From the NCBI GenBank assembly GCA_014384505.1, contig JACNFT010000046.1, positions 1 to 27,196 of the forward strand: a stretch of 27,196 nt of DNA. The letters run 5' to 3'. Below the pieces are notes generated by a model. The model worked only from the letters and a program-made list of their open reading frames with translations. It had not been told where the DNA came from and searched no databases. Both the position numbers and the translations under genes were made by a program. Source of the stretch: Cryomorphaceae bacterium (lineage in GTDB: Bacteria > Bacteroidota > Bacteroidia > Flavobacteriales > BACL11). This document shows, piece after piece, positions 7,865-14,612 of the stretch; within the stretch, counting starts at the first letter, position 1; each line of letters starts with the position of its first letter.

Positions 7865-9658
7865 TTATTCAATTATAAATTTTTGAAAATTCCTACCTTT
7901 ATTATTTTTCACTTCTACAACATACATTCCGGATGATAAATCAGTAATATTTAGCTTACAATAAGTAGTAGAAACAAAACTGTTTTTCACTAATTCACCT
8001 TGCAGATTATAAATTAAAATTACATTATCTATTGTACTCAAAAGAATATTTAAATACTGATTTGCAGGATTAGGAAAAAGCTTAAAATTATCCATTTTCA
8101 TTTCTTCTTGTGTTAAGATGATTTCATCCATACTAACTATAGGACGAATCATCCAAGAACCTGGATAGGATGAATTAGTCCAACCTGAACCAATATTATA
8201 AAACATAAATTGATTTGCTGATTTATTTTTATCCAATCCAATATTTAATAAATCATTAGTAGTTTGCTCCCAACCTACATAAAAAGTACCAATCATTTGA
8301 AAAAGAGAATCCATGTAATAATAATGAAATTCACCATTTTCAGTATGATTAGGATAAACTTCTTGCTGATGTAAAATTGAGCCAGGCTGACCAGCATTAT
8401 TATTCCAAACTGTAAGGTAAAATGGAATATGATTTACTGAATCTAACATTTGAGGAAAATACATTTCAATAGCCCTTAGCGTATCAGGACGGTTTAACTT
8501 AAATTGATACGCTAACTTAGCACCACTTGTATTAATTCCGTAAGCTGATTCAGCAACTCCATCATCATAGGCAAAACTTGAGTTAAACTGCTGAATATAA
8601 CAAAGAGTGTCGTTCCATTTATTGTCATCAATACCTGTACTGATAATGTGTTGCACTTTAAAAGAAACACTATCAGGAAACAAAGAAGTAAAAACAGAAG
8701 AGTTTACTGTAATTGGCGGATTTCTATACTCAAAATTTCCAATGGAATCATAATCAAAAATACTCGCGTTTCTGCTTACACCTAAAGTTGGGTAATGAGC
8801 AATTACAGTATTATTTTCATAAATATTATATTGATAATCAACATTAATCCCAGCTCCATTATTTCTTAAGAAAATAGCAGCTGTATCATTCATTTCAGAT
8901 AACTCATTATTCTTAAAATGTGTCCAAGGCATTTGCTCATACGTTTTTAAAAATGAAGGAGCAGCAGACACAAAAGCAACATCATTTAATTTTATTGTAT
9001 CGTTTGGATTTAAAAACTCATCAACTTTTACATAATCAATGTGCCAATGGTCAAAATTACCTGAAATTGTAGCATAATTTCTAAACCTGAATTGAAATGC
9101 ATTGTGCAAAAATTTCGGTTCATTTATAATCTGAATTACTTTTTCAAATTCTTGCATTGATTGTCCAAAAGAAAACCAAACTTGTTCCCATACTAATGTA
9201 TTGCTAAAAAATTCAAGAACTAAAGAATCATTAAGTTGTGGAGAATCTCCTATTCCTTTACCCTGAAAATAGAACATCAAATAAGCAGTATCAACTGCTA
9301 ACAAATCAATTTCCTGTGACAAAAGAGTATCAGAAGGAGCAGAAGGAGTAGCTTGAAAAAAATTTCTAGCAAAACCATATTCATCTAAACCATCAAAAGT
9401 TGCAACACCAATAGAAACAGGATTAATAGGATAAGTTCTATTTACAAAAACACTGCTTTTCTGCCACAAATTAATATTAGCAACAGGGGAATTATAAGAA
9501 AAGTCATCAAAAAAAGGTAAAGTGATTGCACTCTTATTTTTATTGACAAATAGCTTTTTACCAATTAAAATGGGATTGCTTACTAAAGCAGAAAGCACCT
9601 CTTGTCCATTTAATATAGGAGAGCAGAATAGAATAGCTATAAGTAAAAGAATCCTCAT
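7865..9658 (-). CDS. T9SS type A sorting-domain protein of unknown function
   Basis: This 597-residue secreted protein has an N-terminal signal peptide (about 1-18, ending NGQ) and a C-terminal T9SS type A sorting domain of about 73 residues (from KLFPNPANQYLNI near 525 to the last residue, with a SSGMYVVEV strand). The middle is rich in beta-strand-forming, aromatic and polar residues, with few cysteines. I recognise no catalytic motif. An early segment, FFDDFSYNSP, followed by a W-x-K-S-S region, resembles the start of jelly-roll-like ectodomains common in Bacteroidota, but this is only an impression. Its ATG overlaps the PASTA protein stop by one base and its stop lies one base before rluD, so the three are surely co-transcribed. 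A cell-surface or adhesive role is possible; none is shown. Confidence 0.8.
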   Translation of the reverse strand: MRILLLIAILFCSPILNGQEVLSALVSNPILIGKKLFVNKNKSAITLPFFDDFSYNSPVANINLWQKSSVFVNRTYPINPVSIGVATFDGLDEYGFARNFFQATPSAPSDTLLSQEIDLLAVDTAYLMFYFQGKGIGDSPQLNDSLVLEFFSNTLVWEQVWFSFGQSMQEFEKVIQIINEPKFLHNAFQFRFRNYATISGNFDHWHIDYVKVDEFLNPNDTIKLNDVAFVSAAPSFLKTYEQMPWTHFKNNELSEMNDTAAIFLRNNGAGINVDYQYNIYENNTVIAHYPTLGVSRNASIFDYDSIGNFEYRNPPITVNSSVFTSLFPDSVSFKVQHIISTGIDDNKWNDTLCYIQQFNSSFAYDDGVAESAYGINTSGAKLAYQFKLNRPDTLRAIEMYFPQMLDSVNHIPFYLTVWNNNAGQPGSILHQQEVYPNHTENGEFHYYYMDSLFQMIGTFYVGWEQTTNDLLNIGLDKNKSANQFMFYNIGSGWTNSSYPGSWMIRPIVSMDEIILTQEEMKMDNFKLFPNPANQYLNILLSTIDNVILIYNLQGELVKNSFVSTTYCKLNITDLSSGMYVVEVKNNKGRNFQKFIIE

Positions 9659-10428
9659 TATAAATCAGTTGTTTTATTTTTTTGAAAAAACAGATCAATT
9701 ACTGAACCGATATTCAAAGTATTATCATCATCTCCTAATGGAAATTGCTTATATATTACAGCAGAAGAAGAATCAATAACAGAAGGTTTAAAAATTTCAG
9801 AACCAATATTTAAAGACGTTGATTTTAATACAATATTTGCCTCTATTCTAGTCAATCCAACTAAATTAGGCACAATTACACTTTGTTTACTTAAACCCTT
9901 ACCGATTACTAAATCAACAATTGTACCATAATACAACTCTTGTCCAATTTTAATTTTTATACCGTTTATTTTATAATCTAATACTTTATTAGTTGCAATA
10001 TCAGCTCGGTATTCCAATGCCCCTACTTCCAATCCTTTTTTATTCAATTTTTTTATGGCTTGTCGTAATGACAAATCATAAATATCAGGAAATTTCACTT
10101 TCCTTGACTGCAAAGAATTAATTATTAAATAAATTTTTCTATTTCGTTTTACATTAGTTAAGGGAGATGGATCTTGCTTAACAACAATTCCTTTTTCTTT
10201 ACTTTTATCAAAAATAGAATCAATAATTACATAGCGAATATCATTTGCTTCAACCATAGAATCCAAAGCTGAAATTGGTAAATTATTAAAATCAGGAACC
10301 TGAATATATTTATTATGTAGTGTATAATAATCCAAATATTTTAACCAACAAATAAATAACAACACTAAAGTAATTAGGGCAAGTAAAGTGTGTTTGTAAA
10401 AACTTTTATCTTTAAGAAAAGCTAGCAT
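9658..10428 (-). CDS. Membrane-anchored protein with three PASTA domains
   Basis: The 256-residue protein has a basic N-terminus, one transmembrane helix (about 13-31) and an extracytoplasmic region of roughly three PASTA repeats: from IQVPDFNNLP (about 42), from VKFPDIYDLS (about 110) and from VIVPNLVGLTRIEA (about 184). PASTA domains bind peptidoglycan fragments or beta-lactams in the well-known Ser/Thr kinases and PBPs. Here there is no kinase or transpeptidase domain, so it is a stand-alone PASTA protein of the kind common in Bacteroidota. It is divergent from ddl, which makes the D-Ala-D-Ala of peptidoglycan, in line with a cell-wall role. It heads the operon with the T9SS protein and rluD. 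The domain call is firm; the cellular role is inference. Confidence 0.85.
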   Translation of the reverse strand: MLAFLKDKSFYKHTLLALITLVLLFICWLKYLDYYTLHNKYIQVPDFNNLPISALDSMVEANDIRYVIIDSIFDKSKEKGIVVKQDPSPLTNVKRNRKIYLIINSLQSRKVKFPDIYDLSLRQAIKKLNKKGLEVGALEYRADIATNKVLDYKINGIKIKIGQELYYGTIVDLVIGKGLSKQSVIVPNLVGLTRIEANIVLKSTSLNIGSEIFKPSVIDSSSAVIYKQFPLGDDDNTLNIGSVIDLFFQKNKTTDL

Positions 10429-10462
10429 CTAAATCTTGTATTTCATATTGAATAACGAATTA

Positions 10463-10470
10463 CAAATATA
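10463..10470 (-). promoter_or_regulatory. -7 promoter element TATATTTG for the PASTA operon
   Basis: The plus-strand bases CAAATATA read TATATTTG on the minus strand, 34 bases before the PASTA-protein ATG. This matches TAnnTTTG. A -33 box is not clear. On the opposite strand, upstream of ddl, only a one-base-short version (TATTTTG) is seen. Confidence 0.45.
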
Positions 10471-10538
10471 AAAATTATGCAAGTAAAGGAGTTTGATAAA
10501 CAATAAATATTTTGTTATTTTGTTTTAAAATATATAAG

Positions 10539-11507
10539 ATGAAAAATATTGCAATTTTAACGGGTGGCGATTCTGCTGAATATGATATTTCTATCCTAAG
10601 TGCTAACACTGTACTACAACATTTAAATCCTGAATTATTTAAAGGCTATATTATTCATCTTAAAGATGATAAATTCACTGTCCTTATTAAAAAAATAAAA
10701 ATTGAAGTAGATAAAAGCAATTTTACTTTTGAAGTAGAGAATAAACGCATTTCTTTTGATGCTATATTCATGGCACTGCACGGAAGTCCTGCTGAAAACG
10801 GATTAATTCAACCTTATTTTGATAACTTAAACATTCCTTATACATCCTGTAATGCTAAGGTTTCAGCTTTAACTTTTAACAAATATGAATGCAATAAGAA
10901 ACTAAAAGAATTAGGATTTAATTGTGCTACCTCCTTTTTATATAAAAAGGAAAACAACATTGTTGAACAAGAAATTATTGATCGTGTTAAATTACCCTGT
11001 TTTGTAAAGCCAAATGGAGCAGGGTCAAGTTTTGGGATTTCAAAAGTAAAGAAAAAAGAAGATTTAACAAAAGCAATTAATAGTGCTCTGCAGCATGACA
11101 ATAAAGTACTCATTGAGCAATTTATTGATGGAATTGAAATAAGCTGTGGTGTTTATACTAATCAAAATAATATCCAAGCGCTACCCATCACTGAAATAGT
11201 AACTGAAAATGAATTCTTTGATTATCAAGCTAAATATGAAGGAAAATCTCAAGAAATAACCCCTGCCAGAATTAGTAAAAAACTAACTATTGAAGTACAA
11301 AAACTAACAACTGACATCTACAAAGCAATGGAGTTAAGTGGGATTTGTCGTATTGACTATATAATTATGAATGAAAAACCATACATTCTTGAAATCAATA
11401 CTATTCCGGGATTTACAGAAGAAAGTATAATCCCACAGCAAGTTAAATCTGCTAATTTAAAACTTTCAGTAATTTTTGAAAGTTGCCTAGTTGACAGTAA
11501 AGAATAA
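10539..11507 (+). CDS. ddl: D-alanine--D-alanine ligase
   Basis: Ddl joins two D-alanines using ATP to supply the terminal dipeptide of the peptidoglycan stem. The 322-residue protein starts MKNIAILTGGDSAEYDISIL and shows the ATP-grasp layout: ALHGSPAENGLIQPYF at 79-94, the glycine-rich loop KPNGAGSSFGIS at 157-168, RIDYI at 271-275, and the metal and substrate block LEINTIPGFTEES at 284-296. The common family form of the last motif is EVNT-PGMT, so ours is a conservative variant. I placed the start at ATG 10539; a TTG nine codons upstream would add an unconserved, hydrophobic leader. The gene is divergent from the PASTA operon and 32 bp upstream of the SPOR-like gene. Confidence 0.94.
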   Translation: MKNIAILTGGDSAEYDISILSANTVLQHLNPELFKGYIIHLKDDKFTVLIKKIKIEVDKSNFTFEVENKRISFDAIFMALHGSPAENGLIQPYFDNLNIPYTSCNAKVSALTFNKYECNKKLKELGFNCATSFLYKKENNIVEQEIIDRVKLPCFVKPNGAGSSFGISKVKKKEDLTKAINSALQHDNKVLIEQFIDGIEISCGVYTNQNNIQALPITEIVTENEFFDYQAKYEGKSQEITPARISKKLTIEVQKLTTDIYKAMELSGICRIDYIIMNEKPYILEINTIPGFTEESIIPQQVKSANLKLSVIFESCLVDSKE

Positions 11508-11539
11508 GTAATATATTAGCCTCCAAATTTAGAAATACT

Positions 11540-12106
11540 ATGAGCGATACAAAAAATGATGAAAAACTAAGAATTCTTCAAGAACGATTAGCCCAAATAA
11601 AACAAAAACAAGATACGCCTGAAAGTATAAGACAGAAAAAGGAAACTGTAATTGAAGTTGCAACTCCTAAGAATGAAACTCCAAAAAAAGAAAGAAAGCC
11701 TTTGAATTCATCATGGATAAAAAAGGCTGTAATAGTTGGGTCAGTCGCTTATGGTATTTTTTATGGGTATACAAATATTGATTTTAACTCATTCGTTCCA
11801 AGTTTTTTAGAAGAAGAAACTTCAGAAGAATTAGCATCTAATCAACTGGAATACAAGTTCAACTTAATAGGAAACAATATTGCTATTATAAATACCCAAA
11901 ACTCAATTACTGATGAGGGGTCAGCAAAAGCTATGGTGAACGATTTAAAAGTAAAAGGATTTAAATGTAACTATTTTTATCTTCCTGAAAACTCAAACCT
12001 AACAGATAAAGTTTATCAAGTATTTATTGGCCCTTATGAAAATGAAAAGGAAACTAATCAATGGGCTAAAAACCTTGAGGCAGAATTCAATATTATTACT
12101 TTATAA
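11540..12106 (+). CDS. Single-pass membrane protein with SPOR-like C-terminal domain
   Basis: The 188-residue protein has a charged, probably coiled-coil N-terminus (about 5-35), a Lys/Pro-rich linker, one transmembrane helix (about 60-78) and an extracytoplasmic acidic stretch. Its C-terminal region of about 70 residues contains DKVYQVFIGPYENEKETNQW and resembles a SPOR domain. SPOR domains bind denuded glycan strands at division sites in characterised proteins. The topology (cytoplasmic N-terminus, periplasmic SPOR) is the usual one. It follows ddl by 32 bases on the same strand and is closed by the strong hairpin at 12128-12154. The SPOR assignment is by pattern, with low identity expected even between true members, so a division or cell-wall role is a reasonable inference only. 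Confidence 0.65.
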   Translation: MSDTKNDEKLRILQERLAQIKQKQDTPESIRQKKETVIEVATPKNETPKKERKPLNSSWIKKAVIVGSVAYGIFYGYTNIDFNSFVPSFLEEETSEELASNQLEYKFNLIGNNIAIINTQNSITDEGSAKAMVNDLKVKGFKCNYFYLPENSNLTDKVYQVFIGPYENEKETNQWAKNLEAEFNIITL

Positions 12107-12127
12107 TTCTTCTATAGATGATAAAAC

Positions 12128-12154
12128 AAAAAACCCACTCTGAGTGGGTTTTTT
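12128..12154. terminator. Bidirectional intrinsic terminator between convergent genes
   Basis: The sequence is a perfect palindrome with 13-base arms (AAAAAACCCACTC / GAGTGGGTTTTTT) around a single T. The GC core is CCCACTC/GAGTGGG, and each strand ends in a run of six T. It lies between the convergent SPOR-like gene and rny and should stop transcription from both sides. Confidence 0.92.
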
Positions 12155-12173
12155 ATTATCAAAATATTAAGTT

Positions 12174-13706
12174 TTACTTAGCGTAACTTATAGCTCTTGT
12201 TTCTCTTATCACAGTTACTTTTACTTGCCCTGGATAAGTCATTTCAGTTTGTATTTTATCAGAAATTTTAAAAGCTAACTCTGATGCTTTTTCATCAGTA
12301 ACTTTCTCACTCTCTACTACAACTCTAAGCTCCCTACCTGCTTGAATAGCATAAGATTTAAGCACGCCAGGATATCCTAAAGCTGTTTCTTCCAGCTCTT
12401 TAATTCTTTTAATATATTGGTCATTCATAGCTCTTCTTGCTCCTGGTCTTGCACCTGAAACTCCATCACATATCTGAATTAATGGTGAAATTAATGAAGT
12501 CATTTCCACTTCATCATGATGTGCACCAATAGCATTACAAACTTCTTCATTTTCACCATATTTTTCTGCAAGTTTCATACCAATAATAGCATGTGGAGTT
12601 TCTGCATCATCTGCTGAAACTTTACCTATATCATGTAATAATCCTGCTCTTTTAGCATATTTAGTATTCAAACCAAGTTCAGCAGCCATAGTCGCACACA
12701 TATTAGCTGTTTCTCTAGAATGCTGTAACAAATTCTGACCATATGAGGAACGGTAACGCATCCTACCAACCATCTTAATAAGTTCAGGATGTAAGCCATG
12801 AATTCCTAAATCAATAGTTGTTTTTTTACCAATTTGAATAATTTCATCTTCAATCTCATTCTCTGTTTTCTTCACTACTTCCTCAATTCTAGCAGGATGT
12901 ATCCTTCCATCAGTAACTAGTTTGTGTAAAGACAAACGTGCAACCTCTCTTCTTACAGAATCAAAACAAGAAAGTATAATTGCTCCTGGAGTATCATCTA
13001 CAACAATATCAACACCTGTTGCCGCCTCAATAGCTCTAATATTCCTACCTTCCCTACCAATAATTCTACCTTTCACAGCATCATTATCAATATTAAAAAC
13101 TGATACTGAATTTTCAATCGCTTCCTCAGTTGCAATTCTTTGGATAGTTTGAATAACAATCTTTTTTGCCTCTTGCTTTGCAGTAAGTTTTGCTTCTTCA
13201 ATTGTATTATTTATAATAGATAAAGCCTCAGTTTTTGCCTCATCTTTTAAGGTAGCTACTAATTGTTTTTTAGCCTCATCAGCTGAAAGGTTAGAAAGTT
13301 GTTCTAACTGTTCAACTTGTAACTTATGTGATTTATCAAGATCAGCTTGTTTTTTATCTAAAACTGACCTTTGTTGATCAATTGTTGCTTTATCTTTTTT
13401 AAACTCAGCATCCTTTCTATTTACTTCAGCTAATTTTTGGTTAAGCGTATTTTCTTTTTGTTTTACTCTTTGGTCAGCATTATTAATATCATTATTCTTC
13501 TTATTAATAACCTTTTCATGCTCTGACTTTAACTCGATAAACTTTTCTTTAGCTTGTAAAATTTTCTCTTTCATTATTTGCTCAGCATTCTTTTCTGCTT
13601 CTACAATTATCAATTTTGCTTTGCCATTATTTTTGCTATTTACAACAAAAAAAGCAATTCCACCTCCAGTTAAAATCCCAACTACTGCTATTATTATTTC
13701 TATCAT
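12174..13706 (-). CDS. rny: Ribonuclease Y
   Basis: RNase Y is a membrane-anchored endoribonuclease that starts mRNA decay. The 510-residue protein has an N-terminal transmembrane helix (3-22), a long charged coiled coil (about 30-180), a KH RNA-binding domain (GRIIGREGRNIRAIE at 213-227, continuing to about 270) and an HD phosphohydrolase domain with LLQHS (His329), LLHDIGK (His358, Asp359) and AHH at 395-397. The downstream ARPGARRA segment is typical of the family, as is the C-terminal half overall. The length is the usual one. It lies downstream of zapA and a predicted 6S RNA on the same strand, with about 20 bases between the RNA's 3' end and the ATG, and ends at a strong terminator. The identification is secure. 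Confidence 0.97.
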   Translation of the reverse strand: MIEIIIAVVGILTGGGIAFFVVNSKNNGKAKLIIVEAEKNAEQIMKEKILQAKEKFIELKSEHEKVINKKNNDINNADQRVKQKENTLNQKLAEVNRKDAEFKKDKATIDQQRSVLDKKQADLDKSHKLQVEQLEQLSNLSADEAKKQLVATLKDEAKTEALSIINNTIEEAKLTAKQEAKKIVIQTIQRIATEEAIENSVSVFNIDNDAVKGRIIGREGRNIRAIEAATGVDIVVDDTPGAIILSCFDSVRREVARLSLHKLVTDGRIHPARIEEVVKKTENEIEDEIIQIGKKTTIDLGIHGLHPELIKMVGRMRYRSSYGQNLLQHSRETANMCATMAAELGLNTKYAKRAGLLHDIGKVSADDAETPHAIIGMKLAEKYGENEEVCNAIGAHHDEVEMTSLISPLIQICDGVSGARPGARRAMNDQYIKRIKELEETALGYPGVLKSYAIQAGRELRVVVESEKVTDEKASELAFKISDKIQTEMTYPGQVKVTVIRETRAISYAK

Positions 13707-13728
13707 TTTCTATTATTTATTAATTAAA

Positions 13729-13904
13729 AATCCCGTACTAAGAACTGAAAAACTCCAATCAAACATGGATAGGGTTGCTAACATATTGCAAACTTCCACT
13801 GTCTCAAATTGAGAACCCTTACGGGTTGAGGCCTGTTTTTAACACATTAAGTCAATCCCCAATACTTTAAGTGTTGAGTTTAACAATAACATTAATACGG
13901 GATT
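13729..13904 (-). ncRNA. ssrS: Predicted 6S RNA (ssrS), Bacteroidota type
   Basis: The 224-base gap between zapA and rny has no credible ORF but is highly structured. On the minus strand a closing stem AAUCCCGUA (13904-13896) pairs perfectly with UACGGGAUU (13737-13729), giving an RNA of about 176-185 nt, the usual 6S size. Inside, AAACUC (13881-13876) can pair with GAGUUU (13755-13750). The centre holds a hairpin AACCC-GUAA-GGGUU with a GNRA-type loop (13827-13814) and a small CUCA/UGAG hairpin. 6S RNA mimics an open promoter and binds RNA polymerase holoenzyme. Its gene lies next to zapA in many bacteria, which supports the call. The 3' arm is followed by UUUUU and could act as its own weak terminator. 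The exact ends are uncertain, and I see no separate promoter, so processing from a zapA transcript is possible. Confidence 0.72.
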
Positions 13905-13930
13905 AGATTTGTATTATTTAAAAGAACTAT

Positions 13931-14215
13931 TTATATATTACTAGATAATAAAGCTTCAATATCAGCTAATTTTTCGCTTAAACCATCATCATCAACTACT
14001 TTTTTATTACTTACAGATTCAAACTTTGAAGCATATTCAATAAGGCACATAGCTAGTAAATCTTGTTTATCCTTAATTGCGTAATTTTCCTCATAAAACT
14101 TTAGTCGCTCTTCAATTTTCTTAACAGAATTCCTAATAAATTCTTCCGACTTCCGCTCAATTTTCATTGGATAGATACGATTCGCTATATGTAATTTTAT
14201 CGATAACTTATCCAC
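13931..14215 (-). CDS. zapA: Cell division protein ZapA
   Basis: ZapA binds FtsZ and bundles its filaments in the division ring. The 94-residue protein begins LSIKLHIANRIYPMKI, the small beta-rich head, and continues into a helical, coiled-coil C-terminal half (EEFIRNSVKKIEERL... DLLAMCLIEYAS), as in the family, and the length is standard. The start is GTG at 14215; the next in-frame ATG (residue 17) would cut into the conserved head. It follows the coiled-coil gene by 11 bases and precedes the predicted 6S RNA. Confidence 0.9.
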   Translation of the reverse strand: MDKLSIKLHIANRIYPMKIERKSEEFIRNSVKKIEERLKFYEENYAIKDKQDLLAMCLIEYASKFESVSNKKVVDDDGLSEKLADIEALLSSNI

Positions 14216-14226
14216 TGTGTTTGACT

Positions 14227-14508
14227 CTATTTATTTAATAATGCAATACATTTATCAATCTCCCGTACATACTCATTTATCTTTAGTCTAGTTTCCTTCA
14301 CTTCTTGCTTTGAAGCGTCAACTGATTTTGAGATATTCATGATATTTACCTTTTCCTGTAAGTTTAAAATTTCTATTTCTTTTAACTTTAAACTTGCAAC
14401 AAAATCCTCATTTTCTTGTTGTAATATCAACTTTTCTTGTCTGACTTGCTGATACTTAGCAATCAGCTTTCCAAGCTTAACCTCTATGTTGTTTACAATA
14501 TTCTTCAC
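14227..14508 (-). CDS. Small coiled-coil protein upstream of zapA
   Basis: The 93-residue protein is almost entirely helical and charged, with heptad-like spacing of Ile/Leu from about residue 5 to 55 and a second helix from about 65 to 90. It has no signal peptide or membrane segment, so it is probably cytoplasmic. It starts with GTG and lies 11 bases upstream of zapA, so the two are co-expressed. Its size, all-coil nature and partner resemble ZapB, the coiled-coil layer of the division ring in Enterobacteria, but I see no diagnostic sequence match. It could equally be a structural partner of ZapA specific to Bacteroidota. No enzymatic motif is present. Confidence 0.7.
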   Translation of the reverse strand: MKNIVNNIEVKLGKLIAKYQQVRQEKLILQQENEDFVASLKLKEIEILNLQEKVNIMNISKSVDASKQEVKETRLKINEYVREIDKCIALLNK

Positions 14509-14524
14509 TTGAAAATAATTGTTA

Positions 14525-14532
14525 CAAACTTA
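14525..14532 (-). promoter_or_regulatory. -7 promoter element TAAGTTTG for the coiled-coil/zapA operon
   Basis: The plus-strand CAAACTTA reads TAAGTTTG on the minus strand, matching TAnnTTTG, 16 bases before the GTG start of the coiled-coil gene. It supports transcription of this gene, zapA and perhaps the 6S RNA and rny from one start. Confidence 0.45.
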
Positions 14533-14556
14533 GGGATTTTAAATATACTTTGAATA

Positions 14557-14564
14557 TAATTTTG
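14557..14564 (+). promoter_or_regulatory. -7 promoter element TAATTTTG for the M23 peptidase
   Basis: A TAnnTTTG match lies 48 bases before the M23 peptidase ATG, back to back with the minus-strand element at 14525-14532 in a 104-base divergent gap. Confidence 0.4.
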
Positions 14565-14612
14565 CTGTTATATTTACCGAACTTTTTAATCCCCTATAAA
14601 ATCTATCTATAA

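Noticed and set aside
7864..7872. TTG start for rluD three codons upstream
   Set aside because: It would overlap the stop of the previous gene for no gain; ATG 7863 lies one base after that stop.
10512..10538. TTG start for ddl nine codons upstream of the ATG
   Set aside because: The added residues are AT-rich, hydrophobic and not part of Ddl; the family N-terminus KNIAILTGG follows ATG 10539 directly.
13621..13812. 63-codon plus-strand frame across the rny start and the 6S region
   Set aside because: It is antisense to the conserved rny N-terminus and to the structured RNA, with no family resemblance.
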